A stretch of DNA of 64,000 nt from CAVPTL01 sp963727235. Its GTDB lineage: Bacteria; Actinomycetota; Thermoleophilia; Gaiellales; JAICJC01. Positions 1 through 8,395 of this stretch are shown here, one piece after another; the first letter of the stretch is position 1; the number at the start of each line of letters is the position of its first letter. A program made the position numbers and the translations under genes. A model generated the notes under the pieces. The model was given only the letters and a program-made list of their open reading frames with translations. It was not told where the DNA came from and ran no database searches. The stretch covers positions 62,001-126,000 of the forward strand of contig CAVSFZ010000014.1 in assembly GCA_963727235.1 (NCBI GenBank). Direction: 5' to 3'.

Positions 1-1
1 A

Positions 2-454
2 ACTGCACTCAACGTGATGCCGGCGGAGGCGTCGGTGGACTGCGACTGCCGGCCGATCCCGGGCGCCACCGTCGACGACGTGCGGGCTGAGCTGGCCGCG
101 GTGCTGGGTGACGACATCCCCCACCGGCTGGAGTTCTCCGGCCCTCCCGAGGGAGGCTCGATCTCCCCGCTCGACACCCCGCTGTATGAGGTCTGCCGAG
201 AGTGGGTGACGCGCAACGATCCCCAGGCGGTGCTGATCCCCACCCTCTGCAACGGCTTCACCAACTCGCACTACCTGCGAGCGGCGTTTGGCACCGTCGC
301 CTACGGAATCTGGCCGCTGCGGCACACGCCCACGGCCGTCCTGCACGCCGGCGTGCACGGCCGCGACGAACGCGTCCACACCGCCGATCTCGGCTATGCC
401 ACCCGGTTTCACATCGAGACCTGCATCGAGTTCAGCCGCCGCACCGGTGAATAA
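2..454 (+). CDS. M20-family metallohydrolase, C-terminal part (5' end outside window)
   Basis: The reading frame is open from the window edge, so only the last ~150 residues are present. The text runs NVMPAEASVDCDCRPIPG, then TLCNGFTNSHYLR, then VHGRDERV, which are the lid/dimerisation and C-terminal catalytic segments of zinc M20 peptidases and deacylases (ArgE/DapE/CPG2 type). The His of VHGRDER is the usual metal-site motif near the end of the family. The protein should be a cytoplasmic amide hydrolase; the substrate cannot be told. Its TAA stop lies inside the palindrome at 446-480, which it shares with the convergent ROK kinase gene. Confidence 0.8.
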   Translation, partial: TALNVMPAEASVDCDCRPIPGATVDDVRAELAAVLGDDIPHRLEFSGPPEGGSISPLDTPLYEVCREWVTRNDPQAVLIPTLCNGFTNSHYLRAAFGTVAYGIWPLRHTPTAVLHAGVHGRDERVHTADLGYATRFHIETCIEFSRRTGE

Positions 455-480
455 AAGGTGCCTGGCACCTTTTATTCACC
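446..480. repeat. Stop-codon-donating palindrome, copy 1
   Basis: A perfect 35-bp inverted repeat lies between two convergent genes. Each arm reads GGTGAATAAAAGGTGCC towards a single central T. The GAATAA on each strand gives the final Glu codon and TAA stop of the neighbouring gene (M20 hydrolase on +, ROK kinase on -). The transcript would form a 17-bp hairpin in both directions, so it can act as a shared terminator. Five relatives occur in this window. Confidence 0.9.
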
Positions 481-1404
481 ACCGAGGATGAAGGCGGCGG
501 CGCCGATCAGGCCGGCGGCGTCGCCCAGTTGGCCCGGCTCGATCCGGCAGCGGCGCACGAACTCGAGCCCGGCATGCTCTGCGAAGGCAGCGCGCAGCGG
601 CGCCCACAGCGGCTCGCCCACGTGGGAGAACCCGCCCGCCACCAGCACAGCCGAGAGGTCGAGCAGCGCAGCCGCAGAGGCAAACGCCATACCCAGCCCA
701 CGCCCAGCACGGGCGATCTCGTCGACCGCCACCGGGTCGCCCGCCTCGGCGGCCACGGCCAGCGCCGCGCCGTCCGCTTCCTGCCCCAAGGGCGGCGCCC
801 AACCACGCTCCCGGGCGCGGGCGATGGTACGCGGGCCAGACGCCACCGCTTCGAGACATCCCCGTCCGCCACACACGCACTCCGGCCCATCGGGCTCGAC
901 CACCACGTGGCCGATATGCCCGGCATTGCGGGTGGCGCCGTACTGCACCCGGCCGCCGAGCACGAGCCCACCCCCGACCCCGGTTGACACCGTCACCGCC
1001 AAGAAGTTCGGGACGTCCCGGCCGGCTCCCATCCAGCGCTCCCCCGCGGCGATCCCGACCGCGTCGTTCTCGACCCTGACGTCGGTGCCGAACTCCTGAG
1101 AGAGCCGTTCGCGCAGCGGGAACGCCCTCCAGGCCGGGATGTTCAGCGGCGAGACCTCACCCCGCGCCCAGTCCATCGGTCCGGCACACGCCACCCCCAC
1201 CCCCGCGACCGCCCCCGGCTCGACTCCGGCCTCACCGAGGACGTGATGGGCACAGGCCACCAACGCGGCCATCACCACCTCCGGGTCATCGGTTGCGGGG
1301 AGGGGCACGCGGCAGCGGGTGACAGCCGTACCCGCCTCGTCGACGACGGCGGACGCCAGCTTCGACCCGCCCACGTCGAGCGCCAGGGCGAGTTTGGAAG
1401 TCAC
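472..1404 (-). CDS. ROK-family sugar kinase
   Basis: This 310-residue protein has the whole ROK layout: an N-terminal phosphate loop ALDVGGSKLASAVVD (residues 8-22), the catalytic Asp in VENDAVG (Asp114), the glycine-rich STGVGGGLVLGG (140-151), the GHIGH metal ligand, and the zinc motif CVCGGRGCLE (176-185). It should phosphorylate a hexose such as glucose, or an N-acyl hexosamine, with ATP in the cytoplasm. It has no helix-turn-helix domain, so it is a kinase rather than a ROK repressor. Its stop codon is donated by the palindrome at 446-480. The secreted propeller gene lies upstream on the same strand, 14 bp away. Confidence 0.9.
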   Translation of the reverse strand: MTSKLALALDVGGSKLASAVVDEAGTAVTRCRVPLPATDDPEVVMAALVACAHHVLGEAGVEPGAVAGVGVACAGPMDWARGEVSPLNIPAWRAFPLRERLSQEFGTDVRVENDAVGIAAGERWMGAGRDVPNFLAVTVSTGVGGGLVLGGRVQYGATRNAGHIGHVVVEPDGPECVCGGRGCLEAVASGPRTIARARERGWAPPLGQEADGAALAVAAEAGDPVAVDEIARAGRGLGMAFASAAALLDLSAVLVAGGFSHVGEPLWAPLRAAFAEHAGLEFVRRCRIEPGQLGDAAGLIGAAAFILGGE

Positions 1405-1418
1405 GGTCGGTGCAGAAC

Positions 1419-3242
1419 CTACCGCACGGTCACGAAGGCATCCACGTCAATCGTGGGGTGCCCGGCTGTGCCCGCGCACACCACCTTGATCGTGTGACTG
1501 CCGACGCTTGTCCACGCCCGCGTGAACACCGCCCGCCGGCGAGCGGTGCCGTTGGCGTGCAGGTTGAGCGACTTGACCAGCCGGCCGTCGATGTAGATCC
1601 GGCCGACACCGCGGTTGGCCGCCCGGCTCGCCACCCACACCACCTCGCGGCCGTTGAACTTGAGCGACGCCGACGCTCCCGGGCTCGAGGTCGTGTGGAT
1701 CGAGCCGCCGTAGGTTCCCGACACCCGCTGGTTCGACCAGCGACCGGTGTAGTGAATGGCTCCGCCCCCGTTTTGGAACGCAGTCACCACCGTGGGCGCG
1801 CCGGGGACGAACGCCGAGACGTTGTCCGAGCAGTCGGTCGCCCGCACCTGGAAGCGGTAGGCCTTGCTGCTGGGCGCCACCGTCGGTTTTGTGAACGCGG
1901 CGTTGATCCACGGTAGGGAGACCGGAGCGTACGCGCCACCGCCAAAGCTCTTCTGCAGCTGATAGCGGCAGATGCCGCTGGCCGCATCGGTGGCGGCGAA
2001 GCTGACGCGAGCCGGTATCAGCGTTGGCCCCAGGTTCGCTCCCAGCGGGACGATCAGCTTGGGTGCGGCGGAGATCGCGGGCGGCGTGGAGTCGGTCACC
2101 CCGGTCGAGAACTCCGCGAAATGCGCCTGAGCGAAGCTCCCGGGGAACCAGCGGGTGAAGTCACCGCCGGCGTAGACGCTCTGGCCGTAGGCCTGGAGGC
2201 CGAACACTCCGTGGATGCTGTCGGCCGACGGCTGCCACGACGTGTCCACCTTGCCGGTGGTCTGGTTGAGAGCCACCAGATGCTGGGCGTTGAAGGCGCC
2301 GAAAGTGGTGAAGTGGCCGCCCACAAGCAGCGCCCCCTGGTACAGCACCACCCGCTCGACGTCTCCGTTGCCGGTGTTCGTCCATTTGAGCTTGCCGGCA
2401 GGCAGCGAGTAGGCGCGCACGTGCCCACCGCCGCCGGCGTCTCCCTCGAACAGGGTGCTGGAGGTCGCAGCAAACGCCTTGACCGTTCCGCCGGGATGCG
2501 ACGCCCACGGGAGCAGCGCGCCGCCGGTGGTGGTGACGGCCACCAGATGCGCCTGGCGCTGGTTGTTGAAGAGCGTGAACGCTCCGCCCACAAACAGCTT
2601 GTCGCCGGCCGGCGGCACCGAGATCACACGCACGGCATTGTTGGCGCGCGGCACCCAGTCAGCGCTGAGCGCGCCGCTGCTCGAGCTGAGCGCAGCCAAC
2701 CGGTCCCGCTCGTGGCCGTTGACGTGCCGGAAGTCTCCTCCGATGTACACCTGGCCCGAGAACACGGCCATCCCCCACACCTGGTTGTCGACCCTCGCCG
2801 ACCAGCCGTTGACCACGCCCGTACCCGCGCCAATGGTGGCTGCCTGCACCTCGGCCACCCGCTGGCGGGTCTTGCCCCCGACCTGGGTAAACGCCCCGCC
2901 GGCGAAGATCACCGAAGCGTCCTGCGAGGTGGCGAGTGCCCGCACCGTGTTGTTCGCACCCGGGTTCCAGGGCAGCAACGCGCCGGTGCTCGCGTCGAAC
3001 GCCGCCAGCCTGTTTCGGGGCGTGACGTTGCCGCCGGCGTGGTCCATCACCTGGGTGAACTGACCACCGATGTACACCACTCCGTTGACCCGCAGCACCG
3101 TGTTCACCCGCCCGTTGGCCTGCCAGGTGGGCGAGGGGAGGTTGCCAAGGGTCACGGCGGAAGCCGAGCCGGCGGTGGCGGCGAACGCGACCACCGCGAC
3201 CACAGAGGTGAGTATCGAACGCAGGCGTAGCCGAGCTGACAC
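1419..3242 (-). CDS. Secreted beta-propeller protein with C-terminal beta-sandwich domain
   Basis: The 607-residue product starts with a Sec signal peptide (residues 1 to ~29, ending AGSASA). Residues ~35-380 hold repeats of the type VYIGGQFTQV / FAGGAFTQV / VYIGGDFRHV followed by LAAFDASTGALLPW, which is the delta-60 (DUF5122-like) propeller pattern. Residues ~385-490 look like an Ig/fibronectin-like spacer, and residues ~500-607 form a beta-sandwich with WVASRAANRGVGRIYIDGRLV and G-SHTIKV. The last module resembles non-catalytic carbohydrate-binding folds. No catalytic motif is visible. The protein is probably extracellular or wall-bound; its ligand is unknown. Confidence 0.75.
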   Translation of the reverse strand: MSARLRLRSILTSVVAVVAFAATAGSASAVTLGNLPSPTWQANGRVNTVLRVNGVVYIGGQFTQVMDHAGGNVTPRNRLAAFDASTGALLPWNPGANNTVRALATSQDASVIFAGGAFTQVGGKTRQRVAEVQAATIGAGTGVVNGWSARVDNQVWGMAVFSGQVYIGGDFRHVNGHERDRLAALSSSSGALSADWVPRANNAVRVISVPPAGDKLFVGGAFTLFNNQRQAHLVAVTTTGGALLPWASHPGGTVKAFAATSSTLFEGDAGGGGHVRAYSLPAGKLKWTNTGNGDVERVVLYQGALLVGGHFTTFGAFNAQHLVALNQTTGKVDTSWQPSADSIHGVFGLQAYGQSVYAGGDFTRWFPGSFAQAHFAEFSTGVTDSTPPAISAAPKLIVPLGANLGPTLIPARVSFAATDAASGICRYQLQKSFGGGAYAPVSLPWINAAFTKPTVAPSSKAYRFQVRATDCSDNVSAFVPGAPTVVTAFQNGGGAIHYTGRWSNQRVSGTYGGSIHTTSSPGASASLKFNGREVVWVASRAANRGVGRIYIDGRLVKSLNLHANGTARRRAVFTRAWTSVGSHTIKVVCAGTAGHPTIDVDAFVTVR

Positions 3243-3541
3243 GGGGGTACTCCTTCGGTTGCTGTCGGGCGCAGACTCGACGTCCCCATTCGATGCGCTG
3301 ATTCATGATGCCGCGATCATGCAAAAGTCGCAACTTGTTACTGCCCAGGCGGCGTGAATGAGGCGTTCCCCCCATTGTCCGGGGGGGCGTCGGCGTCAAT
3401 CATCCGGCCATGCACACCGAGCGGGAGCCACGGAGTGCCCCCAAAGGCCACCGCCCCATACCCCCGACACTGAGCGGGATACTTAATGTCGCGGCTTGGG
3501 GCGTTGTGGCCTTGGGGAAGCAGTAAATTTGACGCGGCACC
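3243..3541. other. Divergent intergenic region
   Basis: This 299-bp gap separates the leftward propeller gene from the rightward histidine kinase gene. It must hold both promoters, but I see no strong sigma-70-type -35/-10 pair and no clear operator. A C/G-rich run (ccccccattgtccgggggggc) lies near 3368-3388. There is no good small ORF. Confidence 0.4.
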
Positions 3542-4567
3542 ATGAATGTCGCCAGCTCCCCGCCCAGCGCCGGGCGTCACTCCGCCCGCAGGTCGTCGCT
3601 CTTCTGGCGGGTGTTCGCCCTCGACGCCGGGCTGCTGATCCTTGCCGGCCTGGTGCTGGCGTTCTCGCCGATCACCATCTCCGCGCCCATCGAGCAGGCC
3701 CAGGCGGTGGTGCTCACCATCGGTGTGATCGTGTTCGTGATCGCAAACGGGCTGCTTCTGTGGTTGACGCTGCGGCCGCTGCGCGAGCTGTCGGCGCTGA
3801 TGAACACCGTTGACCTCCGCGAACCCGGGCGCCGGCTCGAAATCGACGGCGCGGGTGAAGTCAGCGAGGTGATCAGGACGTTCAACCGCACGCTGACCCG
3901 GCTGGAGGACGAGCGGCGTGAGTCGTCGACGATCGCGTTCCGGGCGCAGGAGGCCGAGCGCCGCCGGATCGCGCGCGAGCTGCACGACGAGATCGGCCAG
4001 AACCTCACCGGCATGCTGCTGTTCCTGAAACGGGCCGAGGAGACCGAGGGCGCCGAGCACGACGAAGCACTGCGGGCGGCTCAGGACACCGCTCGCGTGG
4101 CGTTGGAAGAGCTGCGGCGGGTCGACGGGCTGCTGCGCCCCTCAGTGCTGGCAGACCTCGGCCTCCCGGCAGCGCTGCACGCACTGGCCGAGACGTTCGA
4201 GGCTCGCACCGCCACCCGTGTGGAGGTCGACGTCGACGAGACGGTCAAACTCGAGGAAGGCGTCGCGCTGACGGTGTACCGGATCGCCCAGGAGGCTCTC
4301 ACCAACGCTGCCCGGCATGCCGACTGCACCCACGTCGACCTGACTCTGCACCAGACCGGCGAGGGTCGCATGATCGAGCTGGTGGTACGAGACAACGGGG
4401 TTGGGATCGGTCACGAGGGTTTCGGCGGCGGCCTGCGCGGCATGCGCGAGCGGGCGTTGATCATCCACGGAGTGCTGAGGGTCGAGCCGGGTCTCGGGTC
4501 GGGGACCCAGATCGTGATGACAGCACCGGTGGACGCCGGCGGAAAGCCGCTGCGGGTGCAGCCGTGA
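3542..4567 (+). CDS. NarL-family sensor histidine kinase
   Basis: The 341-residue kinase has two membrane helices (about residues 20-45 and 55-77) with almost no loop between them, a HAMP linker (~78-125), and a HisKA_3 dimerisation helix with the phospho-acceptor in RELHDEIGQNLTG (His148). The ATP-binding part shows the N box AQEALTNAARHA (Asn255), DNGVGIG (284-290) and GGLRGMRERA. The lack of an extracytoplasmic domain suggests it senses within or near the membrane. It overlaps the response regulator gene by a GTGA, so the two are translated together and form a pair. Confidence 0.92.
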   Translation: MNVASSPPSAGRHSARRSSLFWRVFALDAGLLILAGLVLAFSPITISAPIEQAQAVVLTIGVIVFVIANGLLLWLTLRPLRELSALMNTVDLREPGRRLEIDGAGEVSEVIRTFNRTLTRLEDERRESSTIAFRAQEAERRRIARELHDEIGQNLTGMLLFLKRAEETEGAEHDEALRAAQDTARVALEELRRVDGLLRPSVLADLGLPAALHALAETFEARTATRVEVDVDETVKLEEGVALTVYRIAQEALTNAARHADCTHVDLTLHQTGEGRMIELVVRDNGVGIGHEGFGGGLRGMRERALIIHGVLRVEPGLGSGTQIVMTAPVDAGGKPLRVQP

Positions 4568-5193
4568 CCGTGCACATCCTGGTCGCCGACGACCACCCGG
4601 TGGTGCGACGGGGCGTGGGCATGATCCTGCGCGCCGACCCCAAGCTGGAGGTGGTGGCCGAAGCCACCGACGGCGCCGAGGCGCTCTCGCTCGGGCTTCA
4701 GCCCAACGTCGATCTGGCCATCCTCGACCTGGCGATGCCGCGCCTGACCGGACTCGAGGTGGCCCAGCAGCTGGCCGCTGCCAGGCGTGACCTGCGGATC
4801 CTGATCCTCTCGATGTACGACGATCCTCGCTACGTGAAGCAGGCCCAGGGGGCGGGGGCACACGGCTACCTGCTGAAGAGCACGGTCGACCGTGACCTGC
4901 TGAGTGCCTGCCGGGCGGTGCTCGACGGCGGGGAGTTCGTCCAGCCACGGACGGCTGATCGACCTCCGATCGAGCCGCCGCGGGAGGTCGAGGCCGGACC
5001 GCTGACGGCCCGTGAGACCCAGATCGTTGCGCTGATCGCCGCCGGCAACACCAGCCGCGAGATCGCCGAGCAGCTCACCATCAGCACCAAGACGGTGGAA
5101 CGCCACCGCGACAACCTGATGGCCAAGCTCGACATTCACAACCGTGCGGAGCTCACCCGGTACGCCATCCGGCACGGCATTGCCGACGCCTAG
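4564..5193 (+). CDS. NarL/LuxR-type response regulator
   Basis: The 209-residue protein has a receiver domain with the acidic pair DD at 9-10, the phosphorylation site Asp55 in AILDLAMPR and the conserved Lys in GYLLKS. A linker leads to a LuxR-type helix-turn-helix (~147-205; LTARETQIVALIAAGNTSREIAEQL, then STKTVERHRDNLMAKL). It should be phosphorylated by the kinase encoded immediately upstream. Start is GTG within GTGA, overlapping the kinase stop. The secreted repeat protein 32 bp downstream is a plausible target or operon member. Confidence 0.93.
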   Translation: MTVHILVADDHPVVRRGVGMILRADPKLEVVAEATDGAEALSLGLQPNVDLAILDLAMPRLTGLEVAQQLAAARRDLRILILSMYDDPRYVKQAQGAGAHGYLLKSTVDRDLLSACRAVLDGGEFVQPRTADRPPIEPPREVEAGPLTARETQIVALIAAGNTSREIAEQLTISTKTVERHRDNLMAKLDIHNRAELTRYAIRHGIADA

Positions 5194-5225
5194 ATGATGG
5201 CCGGTGGAGCGGCCATACTGAGACG

Positions 5226-6347
5226 GTGATGCTGCGACGAGTGCTGATTGCGACGGTCGGGCTGTGGGCGGTGCTTGCGACCGTCGCCGTCGTGCCCGCG
5301 TTGGCGGCCTGCCCGGAGTGGTCGGTGGTCGCCAGTCGCAACCCCCAGCCGCGCTTCAACGTCCTCAACGACGTGTCGGCGCTTTCGGCGACGGATGCCT
5401 GGGCGGTGGGCACCAGCGGACAGGGATCCAACGCCCGGCCCCTGATCGAACACTGGGACGGGATGAGCTGGTCTGTCGTACCCGGCCCGGCGACCAGTTC
5501 ATCGTTTCTCGGACTCAACGGCGTGGTTGCGGTCTCGCCCACCAACGTGTGGGCGGTGGGCAACAAGGGGTCCGCCGCCCGCCCGCTGATCCTGCACTAC
5601 AACGGCACCAAGTGGAGCGTGGCCGGCGCAGGCACTCCCGGCAAGGGCTTCGCCAACGTGGGGCTCGACAGCATCGCCGCGATCGCCCCGAACGACATCT
5701 GGGCGGTCGGCACCAGCGTGCGGTCGGCGCGGGTTTGGAGGCCGCTGGTCGAGCACTGGGACGGGCAGCACTGGCGCGTGGTCACGGCGCCGATCCCGGT
5801 CACCACGATCAATACACTGGTGGACGTCTCCGCCGTCTCCGCCGGCGATGTGTGGGCGGTCGGGTGGTTCGGCCTGGCAAACCAGACGCCGTTGGTGGAA
5901 CACTGGAACGGCTCTCGGTGGTCGCGAGTGGCGTCCCCGGCGATCGCTTCGGGAGGCAGCCTGATCAGCGTCCAGGCGTTGGCGGCGTCCAACGTGTGGG
6001 CGGTGGGAGGTACGGCTCAGGCGGTGCCGCGTGTGCTGCTCGAGCACTGGAACGGCGGCGCCTGGTCGCGCTCCACCGGCGGGGATGCGGCCGCGGCCGG
6101 CCTCAGCATGTACTCCACCGACGGCGTGTGGTCGGTGGGCGCGCGGGCCACGGCCACCGGCACCAACACCACCGCCTCGCTGCTGCGCACCGGTTCCACC
6201 TGGACGCGGGTCACACCGGTTTCGCCCGGTGGGAATGACCTGCTCAACGCCGTCACCGAGATCCCCGCCACCACCAACGCATGGGCAGTCGGCTCAACCC
6301 TCAGGGGCGGCGCGACCCGCACCTTGATCGAGCAGGCCTGTGAATAA
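5226..6347 (+). CDS. Secreted protein of WAVG/EHWDG repeats, predicted beta-propeller
   Basis: A signal peptide (residues 1 to ~28, PALA-A) is followed by about seven repeats of ~45 residues with the pattern DVWAVG...RPLxEHWDGxxWSVV. Each is likely one propeller blade, giving an extracellular seven-bladed propeller. No enzyme motif is seen. GTG 5226 is followed at once by ATG 5229, and either may start translation. The gene lies just downstream of the two-component pair. The final GAATAA is part of the palindrome at 6340-6372. Confidence 0.7.
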   Translation: MMLRRVLIATVGLWAVLATVAVVPALAACPEWSVVASRNPQPRFNVLNDVSALSATDAWAVGTSGQGSNARPLIEHWDGMSWSVVPGPATSSSFLGLNGVVAVSPTNVWAVGNKGSAARPLILHYNGTKWSVAGAGTPGKGFANVGLDSIAAIAPNDIWAVGTSVRSARVWRPLVEHWDGQHWRVVTAPIPVTTINTLVDVSAVSAGDVWAVGWFGLANQTPLVEHWNGSRWSRVASPAIASGGSLISVQALAASNVWAVGGTAQAVPRVLLEHWNGGAWSRSTGGDAAAAGLSMYSTDGVWSVGARATATGTNTTASLLRTGSTWTRVTPVSPGGNDLLNAVTEIPATTNAWAVGSTLRGGATRTLIEQACE

Positions 6348-6372
6348 TTGGTGCCAGGCACCAATTATTCAC
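6340..6372. repeat. Stop-codon-donating palindrome, copy 2
   Basis: A perfect 33-bp palindrome with arms GTGAATAATTGGTGCC and a central A. It supplies the TAA of the upstream propeller gene. Here the two flanking genes point the same way, unlike most other copies. On the minus strand a short protein-like relic ends in its TGA (see 6369-6446). Confidence 0.9.
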
Positions 6373-6446
6373 GCCAGCAGCAGGCGGTAGCCGAGATCCA
6401 GCTGATCGAGCCTGAGCAGCGCCTGGGGGCTGAGCGCCGAACGCCG
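6369..6446 (-). pseudogene. Possible 3' relic of a lost leftward gene
   Basis: On the minus strand one frame reads ALSPQALLRLDQLDLGYRLL-LA and stops at the TGA inside palindrome copy 2. The text is strongly protein-like, with leucines in helix spacing, but the frame is closed by TAG at 6459-6461, so at most ~29 codons remain. I read it as the tail of a gene that was once convergent with the propeller gene, as is usual around these palindromes. It could also be a chance frame. Confidence 0.35.
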
Positions 6447-6455
6447 GCGGCGCCG

Positions 6456-7826
6456 GTGCTAGTGTCCGAAGCCACCTTGGAAGCTTCTCGCACCGCCCTT
6501 GTCGAAGACCTGATTGACCGGTATCCGCACATACCGCCCGAGGCGGTATTGAAGGAGGACCTGCTTCGCAGCGGGATGGCGTTCGACCACTCCGCGCTGA
6601 CCGACAATCTGGACGGCGAGGTCAAGCCCAAGTCGTACTTCATCTTCTCGTTCGACCAGAAGCCGCTGGCGCAGCTGGGCGAGGCCGCCGTCCGCCGCCC
6701 GCCCGAGGAGCTCGCGCTGACCGGCGGGCCGCACGGACTCCGGCGTACGATCGTCTCGGTGCGAGTCAACCCCGACTCGCCCTACCGCGTCTCACTGGGC
6801 GAGGAGGGGACGCTGCAGCTGTCGCTGGACGGCCGGCTGATGGCGGATGTGCTGTTGCCGCCGATGCCGGAGTACTACCGGCACGAGCTGGCCAACGGCA
6901 AGACGGTGATGGAAACCGCGCCCACCATCCAGTGGGGCTACCTGATCTACCTGACCGCGCTTCGCCTGTGCCAGTACTTCGGCGCCAAGGAAGAGTGCCA
7001 GTTCTGCGACATCAACCACAACTGGCGCCAGCACAAGCAGGAGGGCCGGCCGTACACCGGCATCAAGTCAGTGGACGACGTGCTGGAGGCGCTCGCGATC
7101 ATCGACCGCTACGACACCGATCGCGTCAGCAAGGCCTACACGCTCACCGGCGGATCGGTCACCAGCAAGGTCGACGGGCTGGAGGAGGCCGACTTCTACG
7201 GCCGCTACGCCCAGGCGATCGAGGAGCGCTTCCCCAATCGCTGGATCGGCAAGGTGGTCGCACAGGCGCTCCCGCGCGCGGACGTGCAGCGCTTCAAGGA
7301 CTACGGCATCAAGATCTACCACCCCAACTACGAGGTGTGGGACGAGCGGCTGTTCGAGATCATCTGCCCCGGCAAGACGCGCTACGTGGGGCGAAGCGAA
7401 TGGCACCGGCGGATCCTGGATGCGGCCGAGGTGTTCGGACCGCGCTATGTGATCCCGAACTTCGTCGCCGGCGTCGAGATGGCCAAGCCGTTTGGCTTCA
7501 CCTCGATCGACGAGGCGATCGCAAGCACCACGCTCGGGCTCGATTACTTCATGAGCCGTGGTGTGACCCCGCGCTTCACCACCTGGTGCCCGGAGCCGGC
7601 CACACCGCTCGGCCGCGACAACCCGATGGGCGCCCCGCTGGAATACCACATCCGCCTGTTGGAGGCTTACCGCGGGACGCTCGAGAAGCACGGGCTGAAG
7701 CCGCCGCCGGGATACGGCGTGGCGGGAGCCGGGAACGCGGTGTTCTCGGTCAGCTCGTTCATGGACACCCTCCGCCCCGAGGAGGTCCCGGTGGAAGAGG
7801 CCGTGCCCACGTTCACGCCGTCGTGA
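6456..7826 (+). CDS. Radical SAM protein with unusual CX8CX2C cluster motif
   Basis: The ~456-residue protein carries LRLCQYFGAKEECQFCDINHNW, a cysteine triad of spacing CX8CX2C where the family norm is CX3CX2C. Next come a glycine-rich SAM segment (AYTLTGGSVTSKVDG) and barrel strands ending near GVTPRFTTWCPEPATPLG. An N-terminal domain of ~160 residues precedes the barrel. The substrate is unknown. The frame is open back to 6348 inside the palindrome; I chose GTG 6456 (or GTG 6462) because the earlier part is not protein-like. The 3' end overlaps the convergent lipoprotein gene by 14 bp. Confidence 0.75.
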   Translation: MLVSEATLEASRTALVEDLIDRYPHIPPEAVLKEDLLRSGMAFDHSALTDNLDGEVKPKSYFIFSFDQKPLAQLGEAAVRRPPEELALTGGPHGLRRTIVSVRVNPDSPYRVSLGEEGTLQLSLDGRLMADVLLPPMPEYYRHELANGKTVMETAPTIQWGYLIYLTALRLCQYFGAKEECQFCDINHNWRQHKQEGRPYTGIKSVDDVLEALAIIDRYDTDRVSKAYTLTGGSVTSKVDGLEEADFYGRYAQAIEERFPNRWIGKVVAQALPRADVQRFKDYGIKIYHPNYEVWDERLFEIICPGKTRYVGRSEWHRRILDAAEVFGPRYVIPNFVAGVEMAKPFGFTSIDEAIASTTLGLDYFMSRGVTPRFTTWCPEPATPLGRDNPMGAPLEYHIRLLEAYRGTLEKHGLKPPPGYGVAGAGNAVFSVSSFMDTLRPEEVPVEEAVPTFTPS

Positions 7827-8334
7827 ATCGCGACGAGGTGACGTGCGACTTGACGCCCGGGGCGTCGCAGCGAGGCATATCGGTTCCGCTGACGTGGGCG
7901 GTGGCGCTGCCGCCGGGCCAGTCGATCTCGATGGTGTCGGCGTTCCCCGACAGGTGACAGCCGTTGCCCCAGGCGATGTGGCTGACGGCGGTGTCGCCGG
8001 GGTGCACGATCAGGCGGCCTGAGGCCTGGGTGGTCTGGCCGATGTTTCGCACCGGCAGCATCTGACCTCCGGCTGTGTACAGCCGCACCACCGGAGCCCC
8101 TCGCAGCAGGCAGGTGGTCGCTCCGGTGTTGGCCAGCCGCACCTCGCCGACGGCACTGCCGGCCCCGCCTTGGAGCGTGGCGCTGACGTCGCCCACATCG
8201 CTCGAGGAGCAGTTTGGCGTGCTCGCAGGCATGCTGGACGGGGCTGTGGACGTGCTCGTCCCGGTCGTGGTCCCGCACGCGCTCAAGACCAGCGAGGCGG
8301 CCACCAGCGAACCGAGAATTCGAGTCCAGAACAC
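7813..8334 (-). CDS. DUF4232-like lipoprotein
   Basis: From GTG 8334 the product is ~173 residues. It starts FWTRILGSLVAASLVLSACGTTTG, a lipoprotein signal with lipobox LSAC. A Ser/Thr-rich linker leads to a beta-rich domain with LANTGATTCLLRGAPVVRLYTAGG and SHIAWGNGC, which resembles actinobacterial DUF4232 domains. It should be anchored on the outer face of the membrane; its role is unknown. It diverges from the MarR gene, and the MarR operator lies 27 bp upstream of its start. Confidence 0.75.
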   Translation of the reverse strand: MFWTRILGSLVAASLVLSACGTTTGTSTSTAPSSMPASTPNCSSSDVGDVSATLQGGAGSAVGEVRLANTGATTCLLRGAPVVRLYTAGGQMLPVRNIGQTTQASGRLIVHPGDTAVSHIAWGNGCHLSGNADTIEIDWPGGSATAHVSGTDMPRCDAPGVKSHVTSSRFTTA

Positions 8335-8360
8335 GCATTGGAACTGTACCAATGAATTAC

Positions 8361-8388
8361 TTGCTTGCCGGCAAGCAATTGCTACACT
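8361..8388 (+). promoter_or_regulatory. MarR operator overlapping a leaderless promoter
   Basis: A perfect 18-bp palindrome TTGCTTGCC/GGCAAGCAA (8361-8378) lies between the lipoprotein and MarR genes. Its left end TTGCTT can act as a -35, and TACACT (8383-8388) 16 bp further on as a -10. The MarR ATG is at 8396, only 7 bp past the -10, so the mRNA would be nearly leaderless. Binding of MarR there would block its own promoter. Confidence 0.7.
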
Positions 8389-8395
8389 GAGGGCA

